From Coprothermobacter sp. (lineage in GTDB: Bacteria > Coprothermobacterota > Coprothermobacteria > Coprothermobacterales > Coprothermobacteraceae): a stretch of DNA of 64,000 nt. Made by a program: the position numbers and the translations under genes. Shown one piece after another: positions 33,639-41,208 of this stretch; positions within the stretch are counted from its first letter, which is position 1, and each line of letters opens with the position of its first letter. The stretch covers positions 1 to 64,000 of the forward strand of contig DUSQ01000035.1 in assembly GCA_012842545.1 (NCBI GenBank), read 5' to 3'. The notes beneath the pieces were generated by a model. The model was not told the origin of the DNA and did not search any database. It was given only the letters and a program-made list of their open reading frames with translations.

Positions 33639-34577
33639 TTAAGTTGATAGACCACTTTGTAAAGTCCAAAGCTCATCAGGCCCTTCTGGATCAAGCCTGT
33701 CGAGCGGCACACCGTTCAAAGACGTAGCACAGTTCTGTTTTAGCTCACCAAGGTAAACAAAAGGCACATGATCCTTTTCCAGTCTGTGCGTCAATTCTTG
33801 CTTGTTTTCACAGACCAGTAGCACTGAACCCGAGGAGATGATTTTATAAGGGTTGAACCCAAACCGATGAGAAAGCTCTATCAATTCATCATCCAAAAAG
33901 TCTTCAGGAAATAAGGCATTAATGCCAAGGGATGTTCCCCTTGTGAGCTCCCATAGCCCAGCCACAAGCCCCCCTTCAGTTAAATCGTGAGCAAAAACCA
34001 GAGATGGAGCATTCAGAACCACGTCCATGATAGGCTTAACCGAAACTTTCAGTATGTCATGACTGTAAGAACCCTTCAAGAGCATCATAGCCTCCTGGCC
34101 CAACGTGCCTGCAAAAAATACATGTTGAGACGGTTTTACAAACTCTTTGCTAAGCTCCCTTATCCGCTTACCGAACATGGTCCCGATTACCACAGGCTTG
34201 TTCACGGCCGGAGTAAATTCGCTATGTCCCCCTACCAGCTGTGCGTTTTCATAGTTCAAGCCAGCGTGAAGGTGCTCAAACATGCTTTCCAAATCTTCTT
34301 GAGGAAAATTGGTAGGCAAAAGGATAACCGCTAAAAAAGCCACCGGTTCACCCCCAGCCACGCGCACATCGTTTGCGTTCACATGAACTGCCAGTTGCGT
34401 GACAACACTGCTGTCGGCACCAGTAATAGGATCAGTGCTCACCACTATGGGAGCATCTAAATCTACTACAGCACTGTCGGTCAGATAAGAAGCGTCAATT
34501 AAAACTTCGTCACGGCGCTTTCCATAAAAACGATTTACCAGACTCCCAATGTATGAGACTGGGACTTTACCTTCCAT
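33639..34577 (-). CDS. AIR-synthase-related (HypE/SelD/PurM-like) protein
   Basis: ATP-binding PurM-fold protein of unknown substrate, 312 residues. Visible features: VVSTDPITGAD near residue 50 and HVNANDVRVAGGEPVAFLAVILLP (PurM-type N-domain with the Asn-Asp-x-x-x-x-Gly pattern), VGGHSEFTP near 125, and HDLTEGGLVAGLWELTRGTSLG in the C-domain. It resembles the HypE-related AIR synthase group, but lacks the C-terminal Cys of HypE and the Cys/Sec of SelD, and no hydrogenase or selenium genes are nearby. The ATG (34577) follows the CCA of tRNA-Leu with no base between, so no ribosome site exists. A longer upstream frame runs through the tRNA and is spurious. Confidence 0.85.
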   Translation of the reverse strand: MEGKVPVSYIGSLVNRFYGKRRDEVLIDASYLTDSAVVDLDAPIVVSTDPITGADSSVVTQLAVHVNANDVRVAGGEPVAFLAVILLPTNFPQEDLESMFEHLHAGLNYENAQLVGGHSEFTPAVNKPVVIGTMFGKRIRELSKEFVKPSQHVFFAGTLGQEAMMLLKGSYSHDILKVSVKPIMDVVLNAPSLVFAHDLTEGGLVAGLWELTRGTSLGINALFPEDFLDDELIELSHRFGFNPYKIISSGSVLLVCENKQELTHRLEKDHVPFVYLGELKQNCATSLNGVPLDRLDPEGPDELWTLQSGLST

Positions 34578-34663
<86 letters not shown>

Positions 34664-34676
34664 ACAATCAAAATCA

Positions 34677-34705
34677 ATTATACACGAAAGGCTCATCACT
34701 GTAAA
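34677..34705 (-). promoter_or_regulatory. Promoter of tRNA-Leu and AIR-synthase-like gene
   Basis: Minus-strand TTTACA (34705-34700) and TATAAT (34682-34677) with a 17-base spacer. The predicted start near 34670 gives a 5' leader of only about 7 bases before the tRNA. The -35 element overlaps the expected -35 region of the divergent lexA promoter. Confidence 0.85.
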
Positions 34706-34720
34706 GCACGTTATCACTTA

Positions 34721-34729
34721 TGGTATACT
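34721..34729 (+). promoter_or_regulatory. Extended -10 promoter of lexA
   Basis: TGGTATACT, an extended -10 (TGnTATACT), ends 8 bases before the ATG of lexA. Transcription would begin at about 34735-34737, leaving a leader of 0-3 bases. No ribosome site precedes the ATG. No Bacillus-type (GAAC-N4-GTTC) SOS box was seen. Confidence 0.65.
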
Positions 34730-34737
34730 TTTGTTGT

Positions 34738-35316
34738 ATGAAAGAACTAACAGCTCGACAAAAAGAAGTTCTAGACGCAATAAGATCTTTTATAGCTGAA
34801 AACCACTATCCTCCGACAGTTAGAGAGCTCTGTGCTATTCTTGGCATCTCTTCTCCGAGAGGAGTTTCGAAGCACTTAGAAGCGTTGGAGAAAAAGGGGT
34901 ACATAAAGCGTACTTCAGGTCATCGCTCTTTGATACTGCCCATGGAGGTTCCCTTAATTGGTAAAGTGACCGCGGGTTTGAAAACGCTGGCTGTGGAAGA
35001 ACTCGAAGGCTATCTTTCCGTGGAGGATATCTTCTTATCTCCCAACCAGTTCGGTCTTAAAGTCAAAGGCGATTCCATGCAAGGCGCTGGTATTTTAGAA
35101 GGAGACATCGTCATTGTCAACTCCGATGCTGAGTGGATTAACGGTGATATCATTGTTGCCATTATTGATGAAATGGCCACTGTCAAACGGGTGAAACAAG
35201 ACCAAAACGGCAACTGGTGGCTTGAACCTGACAACCCACAATACGCCCCCCTACCACTAAATGAAGAGGTCCAAATTGTTGGAAAAGTTGTAGCTGTCAT
35301 TAGGAAATATTCATAA
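34738..35316 (+). CDS. lexA: LexA repressor
   Basis: SOS transcriptional repressor and self-cleaving serine protease. 192 residues from ATG 34738, preferred over an in-frame upstream start at 34720 because that one lies upstream of or inside the -10. Winged-helix domain (1-70: LTARQKEVLDAIRSFI, YPPTVRELCAILGI, KHLEALEKKGYI), Ala-Gly cleavage site in KVTAGLK near 83, catalytic Ser in GDSMQGAGI near 117 and Lys in ATVKRVK near 154. Usual length is 200-210, so the hinge is a little short. Convergent with the DUF4350-like gene. Confidence 0.95.
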   Translation: MKELTARQKEVLDAIRSFIAENHYPPTVRELCAILGISSPRGVSKHLEALEKKGYIKRTSGHRSLILPMEVPLIGKVTAGLKTLAVEELEGYLSVEDIFLSPNQFGLKVKGDSMQGAGILEGDIVIVNSDAEWINGDIIVAIIDEMATVKRVKQDQNGNWWLEPDNPQYAPLPLNEEVQIVGKVVAVIRKYS

Positions 35317-35332
35317 ATCCATGAGTGATAAT

Positions 35333-35917
35333 CTAAACTTCTTCACCTGCTAGTATTCTCTTTGCGATCGTAGCATTGTCAGCCAAGTGCAGACTAAAAG
35401 AGTCCCAGAATACGCAGGTTCCAAGCAGTATTATTTTCCCCGTTCCAACTCTTACCTGAGAACCTACATGACCCACGCTTGAGGTTAATATGACCTCACT
35501 GCCAGACACCGTGTCAGTACATGGAAAAACTCCTTTTAGACCGTTGCGACTGACCACATTTACAAAATAAGGGTCTTCGCTAGAATGATCAAGAGTTTCA
35601 TTTAGGTTCATGGTAAGACCGAAATGCTTGGTCACGCTGTTTATAATTTCACCAACCCCGTCCTCATTCTTGTAGTAGCCTGCAAATACGACTATTTTCC
35701 CTTTAGAAACCCAGCTCTCTATTTGATGAACTTCCAAATCACTGAAAGCTTTCTCTGGGTAATTAAAAACGATGGTGTCATAGTGACCCAGAGATTCAAA
35801 ATCCTTCACTTCACTAACAATGAAACCGCATTCTTTAAGAAAGTGGCTTAGTTTTCCATAGTAGTAATAATCTGTAATTGTAAACTCTAAATGTGAAATG
35901 TCCCAGCCAATTTTCAT
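35333..35917 (-). CDS. Hypothetical protein, possible GATase/GIFT-like fold
   Basis: 194 residues, no signal or membrane segment. Alternating beta-alpha pattern: LKECGFIVSEVKDFESLGHYDTIVFNYPEKAFS then WVSKGKIVVFAGYY near 70-83 and GTGKIILLGTCVFWDS near 160-175. This resembles DUF4350/IFT52-like glutamine-amidotransferase-like domains that lack a catalytic Cys; the call is by eye. It is convergent with lexA (16 bases apart) with no terminator seen between them. Confidence 0.6.
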   Translation of the reverse strand: MKIGWDISHLEFTITDYYYYGKLSHFLKECGFIVSEVKDFESLGHYDTIVFNYPEKAFSDLEVHQIESWVSKGKIVVFAGYYKNEDGVGEIINSVTKHFGLTMNLNETLDHSSEDPYFVNVVSRNGLKGVFPCTDTVSGSEVILTSSVGHVGSQVRVGTGKIILLGTCVFWDSFSLHLADNATIAKRILAGEEV

Positions 35918-35949
35918 GTTTTTATCTCACCTCTCCGAGCAGTTTCGGT

Positions 35950-35955
35950 TATAAT
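35950..35955 (+). promoter_or_regulatory. -10 element of the small membrane protein gene
   Basis: Perfect TATAAT ending 6 bases before the ATG at 35962, so transcription should begin at or next to that ATG. The -35 region is poor. Confidence 0.6.
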
Positions 35956-35961
35956 TAATGC

Positions 35962-36423
35962 ATGCACGTAATAGCTATAGTACTGATCACTTTTATCGCA
36001 CTTTACCTTTTTTGGTTCTTCTGGGGTGGTGTTGTTCAGTACTTCAGCAGCCCCGAACAAACTCCAAGAACCTCCTCTAAATTTTATTGGCTCTTGGTCT
36101 TGGTTTTTGCCATGGAGCTTTATGACTTTGTTTACATGATAACATTCCCAGCTATTCTCGGAGTATTATCTATGGCAACGTTGGTAGCTATCCTCACGGT
36201 AAGAATAAGAAAACAGGTCATGCCAAAACTATTCCAAGTATTAGGCGCAGCTACTTTTTTGAGCTGGCTTGGGTCCCACGCACTCGGCATACCTGGAGCG
36301 GTTATTGGAGCAGCTTTGGGCGTGTTCACATCTTTAGTGTCAGCACCATGGGGTAACACGGCCGCAGAAATGTGGGACGAACCATGGTGGGCTCCTCAGG
36401 CTTACAAAAGGCGAAAAGGTTAA
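35962..36423 (+). CDS. Small membrane protein, unknown
   Basis: 153 residues with four hydrophobic segments near residues 3-27, 38-65, 66-80 and 95-125 (VLGAATFLSWLGSHALGIPGAVIGAALGVF region). No known domain recognised. ATG 35962; the neighbouring ATG at 35958 is out of frame. It has no ribosome site and lies at the predicted transcription start, so the message is likely leaderless. Unrelated in content to lexA and spoVS on the same strand. Confidence 0.7.
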   Translation: MHVIAIVLITFIALYLFWFFWGGVVQYFSSPEQTPRTSSKFYWLLVLVFAMELYDFVYMITFPAILGVLSMATLVAILTVRIRKQVMPKLFQVLGAATFLSWLGSHALGIPGAVIGAALGVFTSLVSAPWGNTAAEMWDEPWWAPQAYKRRKG

Positions 36424-36425
36424 GT

Positions 36426-36452
36426 TTGAAAAAATCCTTCATGGGGTATAAT
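36426..36452 (+). promoter_or_regulatory. Promoter of spoVS
   Basis: TATAAT at 36447-36452 with TTGAAA at 36426-36431 (15-base spacer; TTTGAA gives 16). AAGGAGGG ribosome site follows at 36470-36477, 8 bases before the ATG. Confidence 0.65.
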
Positions 36453-36485
36453 AACTATAACCTTTGATACAAGGAGGGTTCTAGC

Positions 36486-36749
36486 ATGGAAGTACTGAAG
36501 ATTTCGGCGAAGACTGATCCGAAGAAGGCCGCTGGTGCGCTCGCGGAGGTAATTAGAAAGCACGGAGAAGCTGAACTACAGGCTATTGGGGCTGGCGCAG
36601 TAAACCAGGCCACAAAAGCGATCGCTATTGCAAGAGGTTTCCTAGCTCCAAACGGTATAGACATTGTTTGCATCCCAGGATTTACCGATGTAAAGATTGG
36701 AGAGGAAGACAGAACTGCGATTAAGTTCATCATCGAACCCAGGGAGTAA
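36486..36749 (+). CDS. spoVS: Stage V sporulation protein S (SpoVS)
   Basis: 87-residue SpoVS-family (Alba-like fold) protein. ISAKTDPKKAAGALAEVIR at the N-terminus, AIGAGAVNQATKAIAIARG near 37-55 and the final DRTAIKFIIEPRE are strongly conserved in the family. Required for late sporulation in Bacillus but also kept in non-sporulating thermophiles; here its role is unknown. A single-gene unit with its own promoter and ribosome site; the minus-strand terminator stem lies 40 bases downstream. Confidence 0.95.
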   Translation: MEVLKISAKTDPKKAAGALAEVIRKHGEAELQAIGAGAVNQATKAIAIARGFLAPNGIDIVCIPGFTDVKIGEEDRTAIKFIIEPRE

Positions 36750-36783
36750 AAAGGTAAAGAGAGACAACTAACCAATCAATGAG

Positions 36784-36823
36784 AAAAAAGGGAGACCTGC
36801 TTCGGTCATATCGTGGGTCTCCC
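36784..36823 (-). terminator. Terminator of the rpsB-tsf...glycosyltransferase operon
   Basis: Minus-strand stem GGGAGACC/GGTCTCCC (arms 36816-36823 and 36790-36797) followed by TTTTTT (36789-36784). The glycosyltransferase stop codon (36806-36808) falls within the loop. On the plus strand it follows spoVS but has no T-run. Confidence 0.85.
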
Positions 36824-37444
36824 TCTAAGTTTGTAGGAGAGAATATCAAGGTACATTCTAAGACGAGCTCTTAGACCCGGCCAAAATCCCCGTTTTTCCT
36901 CTTTCATTACCTGCCCTACGCCTTCCAAGACTAGCTCTTCTTGTTTCAATCTTTCCTTCTTTAAATAGTCTTCAAGGGCAACCTCGAGCTGGAAGCCACT
37001 GACACTGGAGCTCTCATAGAACCTTTTGAGCACAGCCATGGGCAGAATACGTTGGCCAGCCAAAGCAGGACTGATAATATGCGACCACGTCGTAGCTGTT
37101 CTTCCGCCCTTTAACATGATCCGTGCGCAGTCATATGAGTTTACCCAATTCTTAATTTGAGCAGCATGACCTCTGGTAAAACCAGTTAAGTCAGCATCCA
37201 GAAGTACTACTTTGTCCACATCGAACCTAGTGGCTTCCTTCACAGCAGCACTCTTACCACGGTTCCTCGGAAGTATGAGAAGCAAAGCTCCCTCGCAAGA
37301 TGCGGCCCAGGCTGTCTTGTCGGTAGAACCATCATCCACTACTAATACTGGTAACTTTTCTTCTTTTAAAGGCCTTAATACACGTCCAATGTTTTTCTCT
37401 TCATTAAATGCGGGCATTACTACCAAAAAGCTGTTCGTCTTCAC
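36806..37444 (-). CDS. Family 2 glycosyltransferase
   Basis: 212-residue GT-A glycosyltransferase. N-terminal VVMPAFNEEKNIGRVL and VLVVDDGSTDKT (nucleotide site), NRGKSAAVKEA near 65, and the metal-binding VVLLDADLTGF near 80-90. No membrane anchor, so probably soluble or peripheral. Similar in layout to short Dpm/GpgS-like enzymes, but acceptor unknown. The ATG overlaps the proS stop (ATGA), making it the last gene of the rpsB operon. Confidence 0.88.
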   Translation of the reverse strand: MKTNSFLVVMPAFNEEKNIGRVLRPLKEEKLPVLVVDDGSTDKTAWAASCEGALLLILPRNRGKSAAVKEATRFDVDKVVLLDADLTGFTRGHAAQIKNWVNSYDCARIMLKGGRTATTWSHIISPALAGQRILPMAVLKRFYESSSVSGFQLEVALEDYLKKERLKQEELVLEGVGQVMKEEKRGFWPGLRARLRMYLDILSYKLRGRPTI

Positions 37445-39120
37445 AAGTCGACTACGCCTCTCAAGATGGTGTCCAATACATTTTCTTGGTCAACCAAAAC
37501 GGTCTCGCCTGTTTTTCTGAACTTAATCTCCACCTGACCTTCTTTCTTTGCGTTTACAACAAGACGAACAGGAAAACCAATCAGATCAGCGTCCACAAAC
37601 TTGACACCTGGTCGCTCGTCTCTGTCATCCACAAAAACATCTAATCCTGCGGAAGATAGCATGGTCTCCAAATATTGAACTTGACTTTCCACTTCACCCA
37701 TGGGAATGATGACCACATGGAAAGGTGCTACTGACCAAGGCCAGACAATCCCAAATTCATCGTGACACTGCTCCACGACAGCACTAACCAACCGAGTCAC
37801 GCCTATACCGTAGCACCCCATGATAAAGGGTTTTCTATCGCCATTCTCATCATGATAAAAGGCTTCCAATGGCTCTGAATAGCGAGTACCAAGTCTAAAA
37901 ATGTGCCCTACTTCTAAACCTGTAAAGCTGCGCAGAGTACCGTGACACTGTGGACATAAATCCCCTTCAACTACTGCTGACAGGTCAACAATTTCATCGA
38001 AAGGCAACGTTGATAGGTCAACACCAACCATATGAAAATTGCGCTCATTGGCTCCGGTAACGCCCCACTCCAAAGAATCCAGAGAACGGTCTTTGAGAAT
38101 AGTTAGACCGGCTACACCCTCCTTTGGCCCCACAAAACCTGGGACGAGTCCCATGGAAACAATTTCTTCATCAGTCATCATACGCCACTGTGAAAAACGC
38201 CTGTTCATTTTTGATTCATCCAGTTCCCTATCACCACGGACCAAGATCATTTGGGGATCGCTGTCGCCAATCACCATCACTGCTTTTACGATTCGTTCTT
38301 TGGGCAGTTGCAGAAACGCGGCCACGTCCTCTATGGAAGAAACGTTAGGTGTGTGTACTTTTGCTAAAGCAGGCTTCTCTAAAAACTCAGGAGCTGGTAC
38401 CACCGAAGTCGCCACTTCAGAAGTTGCAACATATCCACACTTGTCGCACTTGAAAACCGTGCTTTCACCTACTTCAGCTGGCACGATGAACTCATGAGAA
38501 AGACTACCTCCAATCTGTCCTGGATCTGCAGCCACCACCTCGTAGCTGAGTTCCAAACGTTCTAGAATTCTCTTATAAGCACCAAGCACTTGATCATAGG
38601 TTGTCTTGAGGCTTTCCTCGGAATCATGAAAGGAATAAGCATCTTTCATGACGAATTCTCTCAGCCTTATGAGACCAAAGCGGGGACGAGGCTCATCGCG
38701 GAACTTTGTCTGAATCTGATACACAAGCTGGGGAAGCTGCTTGTAAGAAGAAATCAACTGCCCCGCTAACGTAGTAATCTGTTCTTCATGAGTAGGACCT
38801 AGACAGAAGTCTTGATCCTTTCTGTCCTTAAGCTTAATCATATCGTCACCATAAAGGTCCCAGCGCCCTGTCTTCTTCCACATGTCTGCCGGCATCATAA
38901 TGGACATGGTCATCTCTTGACCGCCAATTCCGTCCATCTCTTCTCTGACTATGGTCTCAATTTTCTTAAGCACTCGATGACCCAAAGGCAAGAAAGCATA
39001 AATGCCTGAAGCAATTTGCTTTATCATTGAAGCCCTTATGAGAAGCTTGTGAGAAGAAGCTTCTGCGTCCTTAGGGTCTTCTCTGAGTGTCTTGTAAAAA
39101 AACTTACTGGCTCTCATCAT
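37441..39120 (-). CDS. proS: Prolyl-tRNA synthetase
   Basis: Bacterial-type class IIa ProRS, 559 residues from ATG 39120, with GGGAGG eight bases upstream; 5 residues overlap ispG. Motif 1 near ASGIYAFLPLGHRVLKK, motif 2 KFRDEPRPRFGLIRLREF, YbaK-like editing insertion (about 225-375, with VKAVMVIGD), motif 3 GCYGIGVTRLVSAVVEQ near 420 and anticodon domain at the C-terminus. CxxC pairs CDKCG and CPQCH are in or beside the insertion. Close linkage with ispG and dxr is common in Firmicutes. Confidence 0.95.
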   Translation of the reverse strand: MMRASKFFYKTLREDPKDAEASSHKLLIRASMIKQIASGIYAFLPLGHRVLKKIETIVREEMDGIGGQEMTMSIMMPADMWKKTGRWDLYGDDMIKLKDRKDQDFCLGPTHEEQITTLAGQLISSYKQLPQLVYQIQTKFRDEPRPRFGLIRLREFVMKDAYSFHDSEESLKTTYDQVLGAYKRILERLELSYEVVAADPGQIGGSLSHEFIVPAEVGESTVFKCDKCGYVATSEVATSVVPAPEFLEKPALAKVHTPNVSSIEDVAAFLQLPKERIVKAVMVIGDSDPQMILVRGDRELDESKMNRRFSQWRMMTDEEIVSMGLVPGFVGPKEGVAGLTILKDRSLDSLEWGVTGANERNFHMVGVDLSTLPFDEIVDLSAVVEGDLCPQCHGTLRSFTGLEVGHIFRLGTRYSEPLEAFYHDENGDRKPFIMGCYGIGVTRLVSAVVEQCHDEFGIVWPWSVAPFHVVIIPMGEVESQVQYLETMLSSAGLDVFVDDRDERPGVKFVDADLIGFPVRLVVNAKKEGQVEIKFRKTGETVLVDQENVLDTILRGVVDL

Positions 39121-40192
39121 CTTTCGAACCTCCCAAACTTTGTAACTGTAATTCTGACAATATGGCTTCAGCAATGCCTTCATCATTTTTTATAACTCTT
39201 ACCACTTGCCCTTCCTTAAAAAGCACAGCACCTGCTTTGCCCAAAGCCACACCAATATCAGCGCGAGAGGCCTCTTGAGGCCCGTTGACCATGCACCCCA
39301 TAACTGCCACCACTAGCGGCTGTTCGATATCCTTCAGCTTTTCCCTTAAGTTCGCGACCACATCCCAAGTTTTCCGTTCCAGGCGACCGCAGGTGGGACA
39401 GGCTACTACATGGACTCCCCTACTCGAAATACCGCAAGCTCTTAAAAGGTGATACCCTGCCTCGACTTCGTCAACGGAAGGACCATTCAAAGAAACCCTA
39501 ATTGTGTCTCCAATACCTTCAAGTAACAAAGGAGCCATGCCGGCAACCGAATAAATCAATCCTTCCGAGCCCTGTCCAGCCTCGGTAACGCCAAGGTGGA
39601 TGGGATATTCAAAACACTGAGCCAGTTTTCGATTCACAACAATGTTTTCTACAGGATCAGAGCTCTTTATGGAGAGGACAATGTTTTCGAAAGAAAGTTC
39701 ACGAAGCATGTCCACTTCTTCTGACATGACGCGAATCGCAAAGTCCACCAAAGTCTCGCCGTTTCTCATTCTTTCCAAAGGTAGGCTACCAGTGTTAAGA
39801 CCAATGCGGATAGGAATGTTTTTCTCTTTAGCCAGGAGTACGATGTCACGTCGAGCAGACTTGTCTTTTATGGTTCCAGGATTAAGCCTCAGTTTAGCGA
39901 TCCCACTTTCCAAAGCCTTGAGCGCTAACTTTGGATCAAAATGAATGTCTGCCACCAAAGGTACTGGACTCTCTTTTACTAACACTCTAATGTTGTTTGC
40001 TGCAAGTTCATCAGGCACTGCAAAGCGGATTAGTTGCGCTCCGGCAGCCACGTCCTGTCTGAGCTCTTCCAGTGCAGCATTTAAATCAACTATGTTGGTT
40101 TTCAGCATGGTTTGTACAACCACAGGAGCGCCGTTACCTATGACAACGTTACCCACTTGAACTGCTTTACTTTTTCTTCTTTGCGCTTCCAT
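39104..40192 (-). CDS. ispG: 4-hydroxy-3-methylbut-2-enyl-diphosphate synthase
   Basis: MEP-pathway [4Fe-4S] enzyme making HMBPP from MEcPP. 362 residues: TIM barrel (1-255) and C-terminal cluster domain with Cys in CPTCGRLERKT and GCMVNGPQEA. RLNPGT near 100 and NGPSVDEVEAGYHLLRACG in the middle are diagnostic. ATG 40192 after AATGGAAGCG; 6 bases after the rseP stop. Ferredoxin is the likely electron donor. Confidence 0.95.
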   Translation of the reverse strand: MEAQRRKSKAVQVGNVVIGNGAPVVVQTMLKTNIVDLNAALEELRQDVAAGAQLIRFAVPDELAANNIRVLVKESPVPLVADIHFDPKLALKALESGIAKLRLNPGTIKDKSARRDIVLLAKEKNIPIRIGLNTGSLPLERMRNGETLVDFAIRVMSEEVDMLRELSFENIVLSIKSSDPVENIVVNRKLAQCFEYPIHLGVTEAGQGSEGLIYSVAGMAPLLLEGIGDTIRVSLNGPSVDEVEAGYHLLRACGISSRGVHVVACPTCGRLERKTWDVVANLREKLKDIEQPLVVAVMGCMVNGPQEASRADIGVALGKAGAVLFKEGQVVRVIKNDEGIAEAILSELQLQSLGGSKDDESQ

Positions 40193-40197
40193 TTTCG

Positions 40198-41208
40198 TCA
40201 GAACCCCATGAGTCTCCCTATGTCAAGCAGCGATACGTAAATCATCAGGCCCATCAAGCACACAAAACCAATTATGTTCACCATGTTTACCCAGTTCTTA
40301 GGCAATGGCCTCCTTATGAAGCTCTCTATGAGACCAACTAATATCAAGCTCCCGTCAAGCGCCGGAAAAGGAACCAGATTTATGAACCCCAGGTTAGCAC
40401 TTATGAAAGCTACCAAGTAAAGGAACAACATAAGGTTTGCCTTTGCAAAATTTGCCATTGTAGCAGTTATGCCAATTATGCCCATCACTTCGACATTCTT
40501 AGGCCTCGAGATTATGAGAACGAGCGCCTTCCAGAGTTCCTTTATCATGGTCCAAAGTTCCTGAAAAGACTTTCCTAAAGCAGCCAACGGAGAGTACTTT
40601 GTTGGAGCTCCAGAAATCCCAACCCCAACGAAAGTGTCTCCTTCGTAGGTGAGCTTCCTTACCTCCACTTCCACAGTAAGCTCCTCATGACTTCGCTCTA
40701 TGACCAGTGAAACTTTATCTCCAACTTTCTTGGTAGCAACAATGTGCTGGAAATCCTCAAAATTACTAACAGACTTGCCATCCACTTGTAGAATCTTGTC
40801 GCCAATTTGGAGTACCTCAGCTGCAGAAGAGTTAGGTACAACGGAGCCCACAACTGTACTAGGCTCCAAAGGATTACCCCCAACCAGGACAATAAATACT
40901 ACTAAAAAGGCTAAGATGAAATTCATCAAGGGCCCCGCTAAGGCAATGGCGACTTTGTGAAGAGGTTTTATGGTTAGATTTCCTTCCCCGTCCATAGCAG
41001 GAACTTCCACATAAGCTCCAAAGAGAAGAATGCCCACACGGAATTCCGTCTCACCTATTTGCTTCTTAATTATGTTTGGACCAAAGCCTATACCAAAAGC
41101 TGTCACTGGGTAATGCAGCTTCTTGGCAGCCAAATAATGCCCATACTCATGTAAAATCATCAGCACTGACAAAGCAATAATTGCCAGTAACACATAAAGA
41201 ACGCTCAA
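40198..41208 (-). CDS. rseP: RIP zinc metalloprotease RseP/RasP
   Basis: Site-2 intramembrane protease. About 336 residues from TTG 41208, which overlaps the dxr stop (TTGA) and has GGAGG at 10 bases; a start at 41229 would overlap dxr more. Zinc site HEYGHYLAAKK near 20-30, PDZ domain with VVPNSSAAEVLQIGDKILQVDGKSV (about 125-150; key Gly-Asp kept) and the second zinc motif NLVPFPALDGSLI near 285. Transmembrane segments at both ends and near 95-120. Possible targets include anti-sigma factors, but none is shown here. Confidence 0.94.
   Translation of the reverse strand: MSVLYVLLAIIALSVLMILHEYGHYLAAKKLHYPVTAFGIGFGPNIIKKQIGETEFRVGILLFGAYVEVPAMDGEGNLTIKPLHKVAIALAGPLMNFILAFLVVFIVLVGGNPLEPSTVVGSVVPNSSAAEVLQIGDKILQVDGKSVSNFEDFQHIVATKKVGDKVSLVIERSHEELTVEVEVRKLTYEGDTFVGVGISGAPTKYSPLAALGKSFQELWTMIKELWKALVLIISRPKNVEVMGIIGITATMANFAKANLMLFLYLVAFISANLGFINLVPFPALDGSLILVGLIESFIRRPLPKNWVNMVNIIGFVCLMGLMIYVSLLDIGRLMGF

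Noticed and set aside
34690..34737. Bacillus-type SOS box before lexA
   Set aside because: No GAAC-N4-GTTC palindrome is present; the operator of this LexA cannot be named from sequence alone.
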